Source of the DNA: Candidatus Muproteobacteria bacterium
GTDB lineage: Bacteria > Pseudomonadota > Gammaproteobacteria > Acidiferrobacterales > Sulfurifustaceae
NCBI GenBank assembly: GCA_023266455.1
Contig: JAHFQD010000055.1
Span: forward strand, 1 to 9,015
DNA: 9,015 bases
Reading direction: 5' to 3'
Shown here: one piece after another, positions 1 to 5,757 of the stretch
Position numbering within the stretch: the first letter of the stretch is position 1
Layout of the letters: every line of letters starts with the position of its first letter
Notes under the pieces: generated by a model
What the model saw: only the letters and a program-made list of their open reading frames with translations
Told to the model about the DNA's origin: nothing
Databases searched by the model: none
Translations under genes and position numbers: made by a program

Positions 1-240
1 GAAATGGGTTTCATTCGTGGTCAACAAATCGACGGCGATTTGTAACTCTTCGGGTTTATCGCCGCTGGTGACTAAACGGTAATAATCGCCGTAACTCTTT
101 AATGCGAACTGACGCAGCCGTCGCATGAGACGTCCACACACGAGCGCTTTTTTCGCGGACGACATGTGAATGCCGGCCACTTGATGGATAAGCTGTTGAA
201 ACTGGCGAAATTCCTTTTCGGTGATAGTGATTTCGCCCAT
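1..240 (-). CDS. cheR: CheR, chemoreceptor glutamate methyltransferase (N-terminal 80 residues, cut by window edge)
   Basis: CheR transfers methyl groups from S-adenosylmethionine to glutamates on chemoreceptors, giving adaptation. Only the N-terminal helical domain is visible. It begins MGEITITEKEFRQF, continues with the basic stretch around residues 38-47 (RLMRRLRQF) and the GDYY segment at 51-54, and stops at the window edge inside the family hallmark LLTTNETHF (residues 72-80). That hallmark normally leads into the SAM-binding domain. The ATG at 238-240 is chosen because it gives the usual CheR N-terminus. An in-frame stop lies about 30 bases upstream. No good Shine-Dalgarno precedes this ATG, nor the alternative TTG at 253-255. 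The gene follows cheW by 23 bp and is probably the next gene of the same operon. The SAM-binding site and the beta subdomain that docks receptor pentapeptides lie outside the window. Confidence 0.93.
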   Translation of the reverse strand, partial: MGEITITEKEFRQFQQLIHQVAGIHMSSAKKALVCGRLMRRLRQFALKSYGDYYRLVTSGDKPEELQIAVDLLTTNETHF

Positions 241-263
241 TGCGATGTTTTTCAACGATGACG

Positions 264-797
264 TCAGCTAACGCCAGATACGGATTCACGACGTACGCCG
301 GCAACCAGCGTCATTTCTTCGACGGACAAGACGTAATCGATATTCAGAATAATCACAAATTTTCCGCCGACCTTCGCCATGCCGCTGATAAAATCCGTGC
401 GTATGCGCGCACCGAACGCCGGCGCCGGTTCAATTTGATCGGACGCCACGTCGAGTACGGCGCTCACCGCGTCGACCATCATGCCGATATCTTGCTTCTC
501 GTCGTTGATTCCTACTTCGATGATGACAATGCAAGTGCGCTTGGTCATCGTGGACGTCCCTTGACCGAATCGCGCCGCGAGGTCGACGACTGGAACCACG
601 CTGCCGCGCAAATTGATCACGCCGCGAATAAAATTCGGCATCATCGGAACGGCGGTGAGATTGATATAAGGAACGATTTCCTTGATGCCGACGACGGCAA
701 TCGCGAACGTTTCACCGCCCAAGACAAAAGTCAGATATTGACTTTGCTGTACGGCCACGTTGCCCACTGCTTGTTTGGTCCGTGCTACCGCGCTCAT
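264..797 (-). CDS. cheW: CheW, chemotaxis coupling protein
   Basis: CheW is the cytoplasmic adaptor that joins receptor tips to the kinase CheA. The 177-residue protein is a single CheW (SH3-like) domain, about residues 18-162, with an N-terminal extension of some 18 residues. The hallmark segment FIRGVINLRGSVVPVVDL (56-73) includes Arg64, equivalent to the conserved arginine at the kinase and receptor interface. The second half has the typical IGMMVDAVSAVLDV strand and loop (104-117) and the closing segment GKFVIILNIDYVLS (145-158). Length is normal for the family. The ATG at 795-797 lies 8 bp after the MCP stop. The AGGGG that could serve as its ribosome binding site overlaps that stop codon, so translation is probably coupled. 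Its position between the MCP gene and cheR suggests it serves this receptor and kinase set. Confidence 0.96.
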   Translation of the reverse strand: MSAVARTKQAVGNVAVQQSQYLTFVLGGETFAIAVVGIKEIVPYINLTAVPMMPNFIRGVINLRGSVVPVVDLAARFGQGTSTMTKRTCIVIIEVGINDEKQDIGMMVDAVSAVLDVASDQIEPAPAFGARIRTDFISGMAKVGGKFVIILNIDYVLSVEEMTLVAGVRRESVSGVS

Positions 798-805
798 GTG
801 GCCCC

Positions 806-2473
806 CTAGAATCTAGCGAATTCTTGTTCGTTCGGCGGTGTACCAGTAACGATCCGCGGCGTGGTGGCCAACTTATCGGCCAGATGCACCACCGTACCGC
901 GAGGACCGGAATCCGTGGCCATGGGTCTTCCTGAATGGGAGTAATCGGATGCGTCCACTTTGAAATACAGCATCGCTTGTTGCAGCTGCTGACTCTGACT
1001 GCTTAATTCTTCGGCGGTGGCGGCCAACTCTTCGGAAGACGAGGCGTTTTGTTGCACCACTTGATTCAACTGGCTCATCGACGCGTTTATCTGGCCTGCG
1101 CCGGAAGATTGTTCCTCCGACGCCGCCGTGATCTCTTGTACCAGTTCCGAGGTCTTAATGATGGACGGCACGATCTCATCGAGCAAGCCGCCGGCCTTTT
1201 CCGCCAGCGCCACGCTATTGCTGGCTAATTCTCCAATCTCTTGCGCGGCGATCTGGCTTCGTTCGGCGAGTTTGCGCACTTCGGCGGCAACGACGGCGAA
1301 CCCCTTGCCATGTTCGCCCGCGCGTGCGGCTTCGATCGCGGCGTTGAGCGCCAGAAGATTGGTTTGGTAAGCAATGTCGTCGATGATGCCGATCTTGCCG
1401 GCGATCTGTTTCATCGCGGCGACGGTGCCCTTCACCGCTTCGCCGCCTTCGCTCGCTTCTTTCGCCGCCTTTTTCGCCATCCCTTTGGTGACATTGGCGT
1501 TCTCGGTGTTTTGATTGATCGACGCCGACATTTCCTCAATGGAAGCACTCGTCTCCTCGACGCTCGCGGCCTGTTCGGATGCGGATTGGCTCAAGGACTG
1601 CGCGGTAGCATTAACCTGTTCCGAAGCGCTCGAGAGATTATCGGTGGCGTTACGCACGGTGCCGATCACCTCCGACAAGCGCGCGACCATATTTTTCATG
1701 GCTGTCAGCAATTTGCCCAATTCGTCTTTTGAATTCACGTCGATCTTTACCGTGAGATCGCCCCGAGCTAATCGATCCGTTACTTGGACGGCGATGCTCA
1801 ATGGCTTAGTGATGCTACGCACGATTATGAAAAGGAAAATGATCGTCAACACGACGCCGCTGACCAGCGCCGTAATCGACGTCGTCCGAACCGCGGTGTA
1901 TTTCGCCATCGATTGTTTTTCCATTTCAGCGAACGACGTCGTGGCGCTTTCTTGAATGTACTTGACGACGTTGTCCATCGATTCCGTCGGCGGGCGATCG
2001 ATGCCTTTGACTATTTTGTCCACGACGCGATATGAATCGTGTTTGCCTGAGTCGAAGCTTTTCAAACCCTCGCGGTATTTAACGCCGAGCTCAGCATGCG
2101 ATTTGAGCAGCCGATCGACTTCGGCGGTATTCAGGCCTTGCTTTAGCATCAGTCCCCGAAGCGAATTAAGCTCGCTCTGCACAAAGGCTTCTTCCTTGGT
2201 GAAATTGGTCAGATACTTATCGAAATTTTCTTTGTCGTGTCCACGCAGAAGGATGTCCTTCCATTCCTGGACCTGGCGTTTGAAATGAACCTGAGAGTTT
2301 CGTGCGTCATCGACGGATTGGATAAGCAATTTCGCCGAACTCAAATCCGTACTCAGCCGCTCTTGAAAGTCGTTCAGCGCTTGCAGCCCCAACCCGCCGA
2401 TGGCAAGCAACAAAATGGTCATGAAGCCGACCATCATGAGCAGACGCACTCTAATACTGATGTTGTTAAGCAT
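806..2473 (-). CDS. Methyl-accepting chemotaxis protein, transmembrane receptor with CheR-docking-like tail
   Basis: This inner-membrane chemoreceptor has 555 residues. Domains in order are: transmembrane helix 1 (about 11-30); a periplasmic helical sensor (about 31-198) of four-helix-bundle type, with the motif [14 protein letters not shown] at 67-80; transmembrane helix 2 (about 199-219); a HAMP linker (about 218-270); and the long cytoplasmic coiled-coil hairpin (about 275-505). The hairpin tip is near perfect: [20 protein letters not shown] (368-387), then [19 protein letters not shown]. Likely methylation sites are the Glu pairs at 307-308 and 313-314 on the first helix and near 453-454 and 481-482 on the second. 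Compared with E. coli Tsr/Tar, each arm is seven residues shorter. After the bundle a polar tail (505-550) ends in EFARF. The ligand cannot be told from sequence. The ATG has a good AAGGAGAG upstream (2481-2488). Confidence 0.96.
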   Translation of the reverse strand: MLNNISIRVRLLMMVGFMTILLLAIGGLGLQALNDFQERLSTDLSSAKLLIQSVDDARNSQVHFKRQVQEWKDILLRGHDKENFDKYLTNFTKEEAFVQSELNSLRGLMLKQGLNTAEVDRLLKSHAELGVKYREGLKSFDSGKHDSYRVVDKIVKGIDRPPTESMDNVVKYIQESATTSFAEMEKQSMAKYTAVRTTSITALVSGVVLTIIFLFIIVRSITKPLSIAVQVTDRLARGDLTVKIDVNSKDELGKLLTAMKNMVARLSEVIGTVRNATDNLSSASEQVNATAQSLSQSASEQAASVEETSASIEEMSASINQNTENANVTKGMAKKAAKEASEGGEAVKGTVAAMKQIAGKIGIIDDIAYQTNLLALNAAIEAARAGEHGKGFAVVAAEVRKLAERSQIAAQEIGELASNSVALAEKAGGLLDEIVPSIIKTSELVQEITAASEEQSSGAGQINASMSQLNQVVQQNASSSEELAATAEELSSQSQQLQQAMLYFKVDASDYSHSGRPMATDSGPRGTVVHLADKLATTPRIVTGTPPNEQEFARF

Positions 2474-2480
2474 GACTTAT

Positions 2481-2488
2481 CTCTCCTT
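2481..2488 (-). promoter_or_regulatory. Ribosome binding site of the MCP gene
   Basis: AAGGAGAG on the minus strand lies 7 nt before the ATG at 2471-2473. It is one of the strongest Shine-Dalgarno sequences in the cluster. It fits a gene translated independently of cheA across the 85-bp gap and supports the chosen start. Confidence 0.8.
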
Positions 2489-2495
2489 AAGTACC

Positions 2496-2569
2496 GACGC
2501 GTTCATACCGACAATGCGGCATAACGCGTCTTGTAAAATCGATTGCCTCACGCAGCGGCTAATGCCGCA
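2496..2569 (-). repeat. Two interleaved 8-bp inverted repeats between cheA and the MCP gene
   Basis: Reading the mRNA direction, TGCGGCAT (2569-2562, the last codons of cheA) is complementary to ATGCCGCA (2522-2515). GACGCGTT (2530-2523) is complementary to AACGCGTC (2503-2496). The arms occur in the order A, B, A', B', and B directly abuts A'. They could therefore form either one hairpin at a time or an H-type pseudoknot, with linkers of 31 nt and 11 nt. The B hairpin (8 bp, 19-nt loop) ends 7 nt before the MCP ribosome binding site. The repeats are seen directly. Folding and function are inferred. There is no U-run, so a Rho-independent terminator is not supported. Confidence 0.45.
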
Positions 2570-4790
2570 CGCTTAGCGACTCCATCTTCGAAACGTGTTG
2601 GACCAACGACGGCACATCCAAAATCAATGCCACTTCACCGCTACCGAGAATGGTGGTGCCGCTGATACCGGGCAGATTGTCGAAAATTTTCCCCAGCGGC
2701 CGAATAACAGTCTGAAACTCGCCCATGAGCTTATCGACCACCAGTCCCGCTTTATGCCCGGCGTATTGCACCACCACGATGTTTTCGCGCCGTGCGACGG
2801 CGCTTCTATCTTGGAACTGATCGCGTAGGCGCAGAAACGGCAACACCTCTCCGCGCAGGTCGATGTAATTGCGTCCGCGTGAGATATGCGTCTCGTCGAG
2901 CTCCACGCACTCGACCACCATATCGAGCGGAACGACATACGACGTATTGCCTACCGCCATCAAGAATCCTTCGATGATCGCCAACGTTAACGGCAATCGG
3001 ATGCGAATCGTCGTGCCGGCGCCCTGTCGGGTTTCGATTTCGATCGTGCCGCGCAGCGCCTCGACACTCTTGCGCACCACATCCATGCCAACGCCGCGGC
3101 CGGAAAGGCTGGTGATGTATTCGGCGGTGGAAAATCCTGGTTCGAAGATGAGTTTGTAAATGTCGTCTTCGGAAAGCGTTTGCTCGGGGTCGACAAGTCC
3201 GCGTTCAACGGCATGCGCGAGAATTGTTTCGCGATTCAAACCGGCGCCGTCGTCGCTGACTTCGATGATGATGATGCCGGAGTCGTGAAACGCATTGAGT
3301 TTGAGTGTACCGGTCGCCGATTTGCCCAACGCTACGCGCCGGTCGGCGGGTTCGATACCGTGATCGATGGCGTTGCGCACCAAATGCATCAGCGGATCGC
3401 TGATGCGCTCGACCACCGTTTTATCGAGTTCGGTATCGGCGCCGCTGACGACGATCTCAATGTCTTTATTCAACTCACGGCTAAGGTCGTGCACGACGCG
3501 TTTGAAACGACTGAACGTGTCGCCAATGGGTACCATGCGTAGCTGCAGCGAATTTCCACGAATTTCGTCGACCAGACGCGTTACCAATGACGCGGATTCG
3601 ACTAATTCGGAATTGCCCGCCTGCCGCGCGCGCAGCGCCGTGCTGGCGCTGGCGATGACCAGTTCGCCGACTAAATTGATCAAGAGATCGAGTTTGTCTG
3701 CAGGAATGCGAATGAAATTGCGTTCTTGGCGGCGTTGCTCGCCGCCGCGCTTTTGTTTCTCGGGCGCGCTATTGACGATTTCACGCCGCTCGTCTTCGCT
3801 TGCCGGTACATGATCCGGCGCCGGACGCGATTTCACATCGCCACCGGCGAACGCAAAACGGCGTCGTACCGTCGGATCGCTCAAGCACTGTTTGCCGTCG
3901 CAAAAGCCGTCGCGCTTATAAACGCAATCGTTAAAACGCACACCGGCCGGACAACGTTGAATATGCAATCCTTCTTGCAATTCTTCCGCGGTAAGCGCGC
4001 CGCTTTCGACCAACAATTCCCCAAGACGGTTTTTGTCTTCTGGCAATGCATTGATCAGGTCGACATAATCGGACACACGGCTATGCGGCGACAAAATGCG
4101 GACCTGGCATTGGTCGCGCACGAATTCGAACGCCTCGGAAATCGTCTGCTTGTCGGCGTCGCTTTTGAAATCTAATTCCAATCCCAGATAGCAAGACTCC
4201 GCATCCACCTGGTCCGCATTCGGCATGGCATCGAATAGCGACGTCACGCTCACTATCTCGCCCAGCGTCTGCAAGTAGCGCGATACGGATAATGGGTCCA
4301 TACCGTGGCGCAACACATCGCGTCCGAAACGCAATGAAATGTGCCAGTTTTCATTTCTGACTTTGGGCACTTGCATGGAAACCGGCTGATCGCTGACCGC
4401 GGTGGCATAAACATTGAGCCGCTCGATGAACGCTTGGCCACGAGTCAATACATCGGGATCGGGATCTGCGCCGCGTTCGGCAACCGTATCCACCAACACG
4501 CCGAGGTGATCGCCGCAAGACAGCAACAGCGCGATTAAATCTTTTGTGATCGGCACGCGGCCGTCGCGAATCATGCCGAGCAGGCTTTCAACTACGTGCG
4601 CGAAATCGACGATCGGGTCGAATTCGAGCATGCCGCCCGAGCCTTTGATCGTGTGTACCGAGCGAAACAAGGCATCGACGGTTTCTTTATCCGCCGGCGC
4701 CTTTTCCATTCGCAGCAGACACTCGTCCATGCTCTGCAGCAACTCGCGCGCTTCGAGCACAAACGTCTCTCTAATTTGATCGATGCTCAC
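2559..4790 (-). CDS. cheA: CheA, chemotaxis sensor histidine kinase with four-cysteine insert
   Basis: CheA autophosphorylates on histidine and passes phosphate to CheY (and CheB). This 743-residue protein has: P1/HPt (about 1-125) with phospho-acceptor His46 in SVHTIKGSGGM; a middle domain (about 148-235, NENWHISLRFG onward) that I infer acts as the P2-like response-regulator-binding region; an LGELLVESGALTAEELQEGL segment (256-275) recalling MshEN/GspE N-terminal repeats; Cys280, Cys289, Cys297 and Cys302; a charged linker (318-357); P3 dimerisation (about 358-420); and the P4 kinase with N box around Asn473, DDGAGL (513-518), FEPGFST (549-555) and GRGVGMDVV (564-572). P5, the CheW-like domain, is about 604-735. 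All catalytic boxes look intact. The start is GTG at 4788-4790, overlapping the STAS stop as GTGA. The gene is probably translationally coupled to the STAS gene. Confidence 0.96.
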   Translation of the reverse strand: MSIDQIRETFVLEARELLQSMDECLLRMEKAPADKETVDALFRSVHTIKGSGGMLEFDPIVDFAHVVESLLGMIRDGRVPITKDLIALLLSCGDHLGVLVDTVAERGADPDPDVLTRGQAFIERLNVYATAVSDQPVSMQVPKVRNENWHISLRFGRDVLRHGMDPLSVSRYLQTLGEIVSVTSLFDAMPNADQVDAESCYLGLELDFKSDADKQTISEAFEFVRDQCQVRILSPHSRVSDYVDLINALPEDKNRLGELLVESGALTAEELQEGLHIQRCPAGVRFNDCVYKRDGFCDGKQCLSDPTVRRRFAFAGGDVKSRPAPDHVPASEDERREIVNSAPEKQKRGGEQRRQERNFIRIPADKLDLLINLVGELVIASASTALRARQAGNSELVESASLVTRLVDEIRGNSLQLRMVPIGDTFSRFKRVVHDLSRELNKDIEIVVSGADTELDKTVVERISDPLMHLVRNAIDHGIEPADRRVALGKSATGTLKLNAFHDSGIIIIEVSDDGAGLNRETILAHAVERGLVDPEQTLSEDDIYKLIFEPGFSTAEYITSLSGRGVGMDVVRKSVEALRGTIEIETRQGAGTTIRIRLPLTLAIIEGFLMAVGNTSYVVPLDMVVECVELDETHISRGRNYIDLRGEVLPFLRLRDQFQDRSAVARRENIVVVQYAGHKAGLVVDKLMGEFQTVIRPLGKIFDNLPGISGTTILGSGEVALILDVPSLVQHVSKMESLSVRH

Positions 4791-5104
4791 GCGTTTTCCT
4801 TTTTCGTCGAATGCTCGAAATACGCGGCCATGTGATACGCCTGAATGACATCCTTCACCGCGCGACTCGCGGCCGCGAGTCGCAACGGCTTGTCGTCGCG
4901 CGAGGCTTCACGCCTGGCAAGGTACAAGACCTGAAAACCGGCGGTGTCGATCTCGCTCACTTGCGAAAGATCGATCTCGACGCGCGGTGCGCGCGCCAGT
5001 TGTTCCAATAGCTGTTGCTTGAACTCGACGGCGGTATAGATGTTCAGCTCGCCGCTTACTTTTAGCCGATGCAATCCTTCGCTTATTTCGACCTCGATCG
5101 TCAT
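4787..5104 (-). CDS. STAS-domain protein of the chemotaxis operon
   Basis: This 105-residue cytoplasmic protein is a single STAS domain of the anti-sigma-factor-antagonist type. The sequence shows the beta-strand start VEISEGLHRLKVSGELNIYT (5-24), the helix VEFKQQLLEQL (26-36), the strand VEIDLSQVSEIDTAGFQVLY (42-61) and a third strand and helix near 74-97. The phosphorylation loop reads Asp53-Thr54-Ala55-Gly56 where SpoIIAA-like proteins usually have D-S-x-G. Threonine is still a possible phospho-acceptor. The gene follows cheY by 21 bp and its TGA overlaps the GTG of cheA, so it is made with CheA. No anti-sigma kinase or phosphatase gene is visible. A role as a partner or regulator of CheA or CheY is inference from position alone. 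GGAGG lies 10 nt before the ATG. Confidence 0.88.
   Translation of the reverse strand: MTIEVEISEGLHRLKVSGELNIYTAVEFKQQLLEQLARAPRVEIDLSQVSEIDTAGFQVLYLARREASRDDKPLRLAAASRAVKDVIQAYHMAAYFEHSTKKENA
4797..4801 (-). promoter_or_regulatory. Ribosome binding site deciding the GTG start of cheA
   Basis: AAGGA on the minus strand lies 6 nt before the GTG at 4788-4790, inside the final codons of the STAS gene. It supports the GTG as the true cheA start and fits start-stop coupling through the GTGA overlap. Confidence 0.7.
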
Positions 5105-5125
5105 GATCCGGCTGCCTCCGTCGGT

Positions 5126-5494
5126 TTAAGGAAGAATGAACTTCGATACGGCGACCAACATTCGTTCGACGCGGAATGGTTTGGTAATCCACGCCTTGGC
5201 GCCGGCTTCTTGACCTTGTTGTTTGACGTCCTCCTGACCTACCGTGGTCAACATGATCACCGGCGTGAACTTATGAGTCGGAAGTCGTTTCAATTCCTTG
5301 ACGAATGCGATGCCGTCCATATTCGGCATGTTCACGTCGCAGATAATAAGATGCACCTTGGTATTTTCGAGTTTGTTGACCGCATCCTGGCCATCGAAAG
5401 CCTCGAGCACCTCGTAACCAGCGCGTACCAAAGCCGTCTTGGTAAGCATGCGCCAAGATTTCGAATCGTCGACCACCATGATGGTTTTTGACAT
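5126..5494 (-). CDS. cheY: CheY-like single-domain response regulator
   Basis: This 122-residue receiver domain, without an output domain, is the phospho-acceptor for CheA. The acidic pocket is Asp9-Asp10 (VVDDS) with phosphorylation site Asp53 in CDVNMPNMDG. The switch residue is Thr83 (PVIMLTT) and the conserved lysine is Lys105 (ITKPF). Trp102 sits where E. coli CheY has the switch tyrosine, and Trp14 follows the DDSKS motif. Length is normal for CheY. The ATG at 5492-5494 has AGGAG (5499-5503) close upstream. It is the first gene of the operon, behind a candidate sigma-54 promoter and a roughly 100-nt leader. Whether it acts on flagellar motors or another output cannot be read from the sequence. 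No flagellar genes or CheZ are in the window. Confidence 0.93.
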   Translation of the reverse strand: MSKTIMVVDDSKSWRMLTKTALVRAGYEVLEAFDGQDAVNKLENTKVHLIICDVNMPNMDGIAFVKELKRLPTHKFTPVIMLTTVGQEDVKQQGQEAGAKAWITKPFRVERMLVAVSKFILP

Positions 5495-5498
5495 AACT

Positions 5499-5503
5499 CT
5501 CCT
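5499..5503 (-). promoter_or_regulatory. Ribosome binding site of cheY
   Basis: AGGAG on the minus strand lies 4 nt before the ATG at 5492-5494, within TAGGAGAGTT. It fixes the cheY start. Confidence 0.75.
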
Positions 5504-5509
5504 ACCTTT

Positions 5510-5565
5510 GACAAAAACATCGATAAAACGCTCATTGCGCGTTATCCGTGAACCCGGTTTTTGTC
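5510..5565 (-). repeat. Nested inverted repeat in the cheY leader
   Basis: GACAAAAAC (plus strand 5510-5518) and GTTTTTGTC (5557-5565) are perfect 9-bp inverted copies 38 bp apart. Inside them AACGC (5527-5531) and GCGTT (5539-5543) form a smaller 5-bp repeat with a 7-nt loop. The whole structure lies in the predicted leader RNA and ends 6 nt before the cheY Shine-Dalgarno. It could be an mRNA hairpin or an operator. The repeat is seen; the role is inferred. Confidence 0.45.
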
Positions 5566-5603
5566 GGCCTTGCTAAAAATCGGCAAGTATTGGTCTGTAA
5601 TGA

Positions 5604-5620
5604 AGCAAAGATGATGCCAA
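5604..5620 (-). promoter_or_regulatory. Candidate sigma-54 (RpoN) -24/-12 promoter of the chemotaxis operon
   Basis: On the minus strand TTGGCATC-ATCT-TTGCT has the -24 element TGGCA (5615-5619) and the -12 element TTGC (5605-5608). They are separated exactly as in the RpoN consensus TGGCAC-N5-TTGC, with the invariant GG and GC in place. The only -24 difference is T for C at the sixth base. The predicted start is near 5593-5594, which leaves a leader of about 100 nt before cheY. RpoN promoters need an AAA+ activator, and none is encoded here. Confidence 0.7.
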
Positions 5621-5666
5621 TTGCTTATTAAAGGGATAGATAAGGAAGGTAAGAACGGATTGTGAT

Positions 5667-5684
5667 TTAACGCTCGATTAACGC
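5667..5684. repeat. Direct repeat TTAACGC with 11-bp spacing upstream of the RpoN promoter
   Basis: TTAACGC occurs at 5667-5673 and again at 5678-5684, one helical turn apart. Each is preceded by GAT (GATTTAACGC, then GATTAACGC). The pair lies about 73-90 bp upstream of the predicted start, a plausible place for an activator or DNA-bending site. No known protein's consensus is recognised. Confidence 0.3.
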
Positions 5685-5704
5685 GATTTCTCGCTTGAAG
5701 TACG

Positions 5705-5753
5705 CAGGTTTGAGTATGCCGCCTCGTCGGCGTCCGGCCACAAATTCAACCTG
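5705..5753 (-). repeat. Imperfect inverted repeat just after the membrane-protein gene
   Basis: CAGGTT (5705-5710) and AACCTG (5748-5753) form the outer arms. Inside, the transcript contains a small CGCC/GGCG stem. It begins 5 bp beyond the stop codon at 5758-5760. It may be a 3' structure that protects or ends the upstream transcript. No T-run follows, so it is not a standard Rho-independent terminator. Confidence 0.3.
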
Positions 5754-5757
5754 TGAT

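Noticed and set aside
264..809. Long plus-strand open frame (240-809) opposite cheW
   Set aside because: It is the complement of a clear CheW gene. Its translation has no domain pattern and is low in hydrophobic structure.
1241..2035. Overlapping plus-strand open frames opposite the MCP gene
   Set aside because: They shadow the conserved receptor signalling domain on the other strand. GC-rich codon use leaves antisense frames open. No ribosome binding sites or recognisable products.
2474..2558. Rho-independent terminator between cheA and the MCP gene
   Set aside because: Stems exist but no T-run follows on the minus strand, and the next gene has its own strong ribosome binding site. An RNA structure within an operon fits better.
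2987..3214. Minus-strand frame inside cheA in a different register (also 2624-2938 and 4253-4441)
   Set aside because: These lie within intact CheA kinase and N-terminal domains, and their translations show no family features.
5555..5582. Sigma-28 (FliA) promoter before cheY, from GCCGACAA on the minus strand
   Set aside because: The -10-like element is close to GCCGATAA, but nothing resembling TAAAGTTT lies at the required distance upstream.
5569..5587. Short hairpin CTTGC/GCAAG with a 9-nt loop in the leader
   Set aside because: Only 5 bp with a large loop and no T-run on either strand. Too weak to annotate as a terminator or riboswitch.
5495..5757. A small gene in the 263-bp gap before cheY
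   Set aside because: No open frame with a ribosome binding site and protein-like composition was seen. The only longer frame entering the gap (5667-5894) is a shadow of the membrane-protein gene's 3' end.
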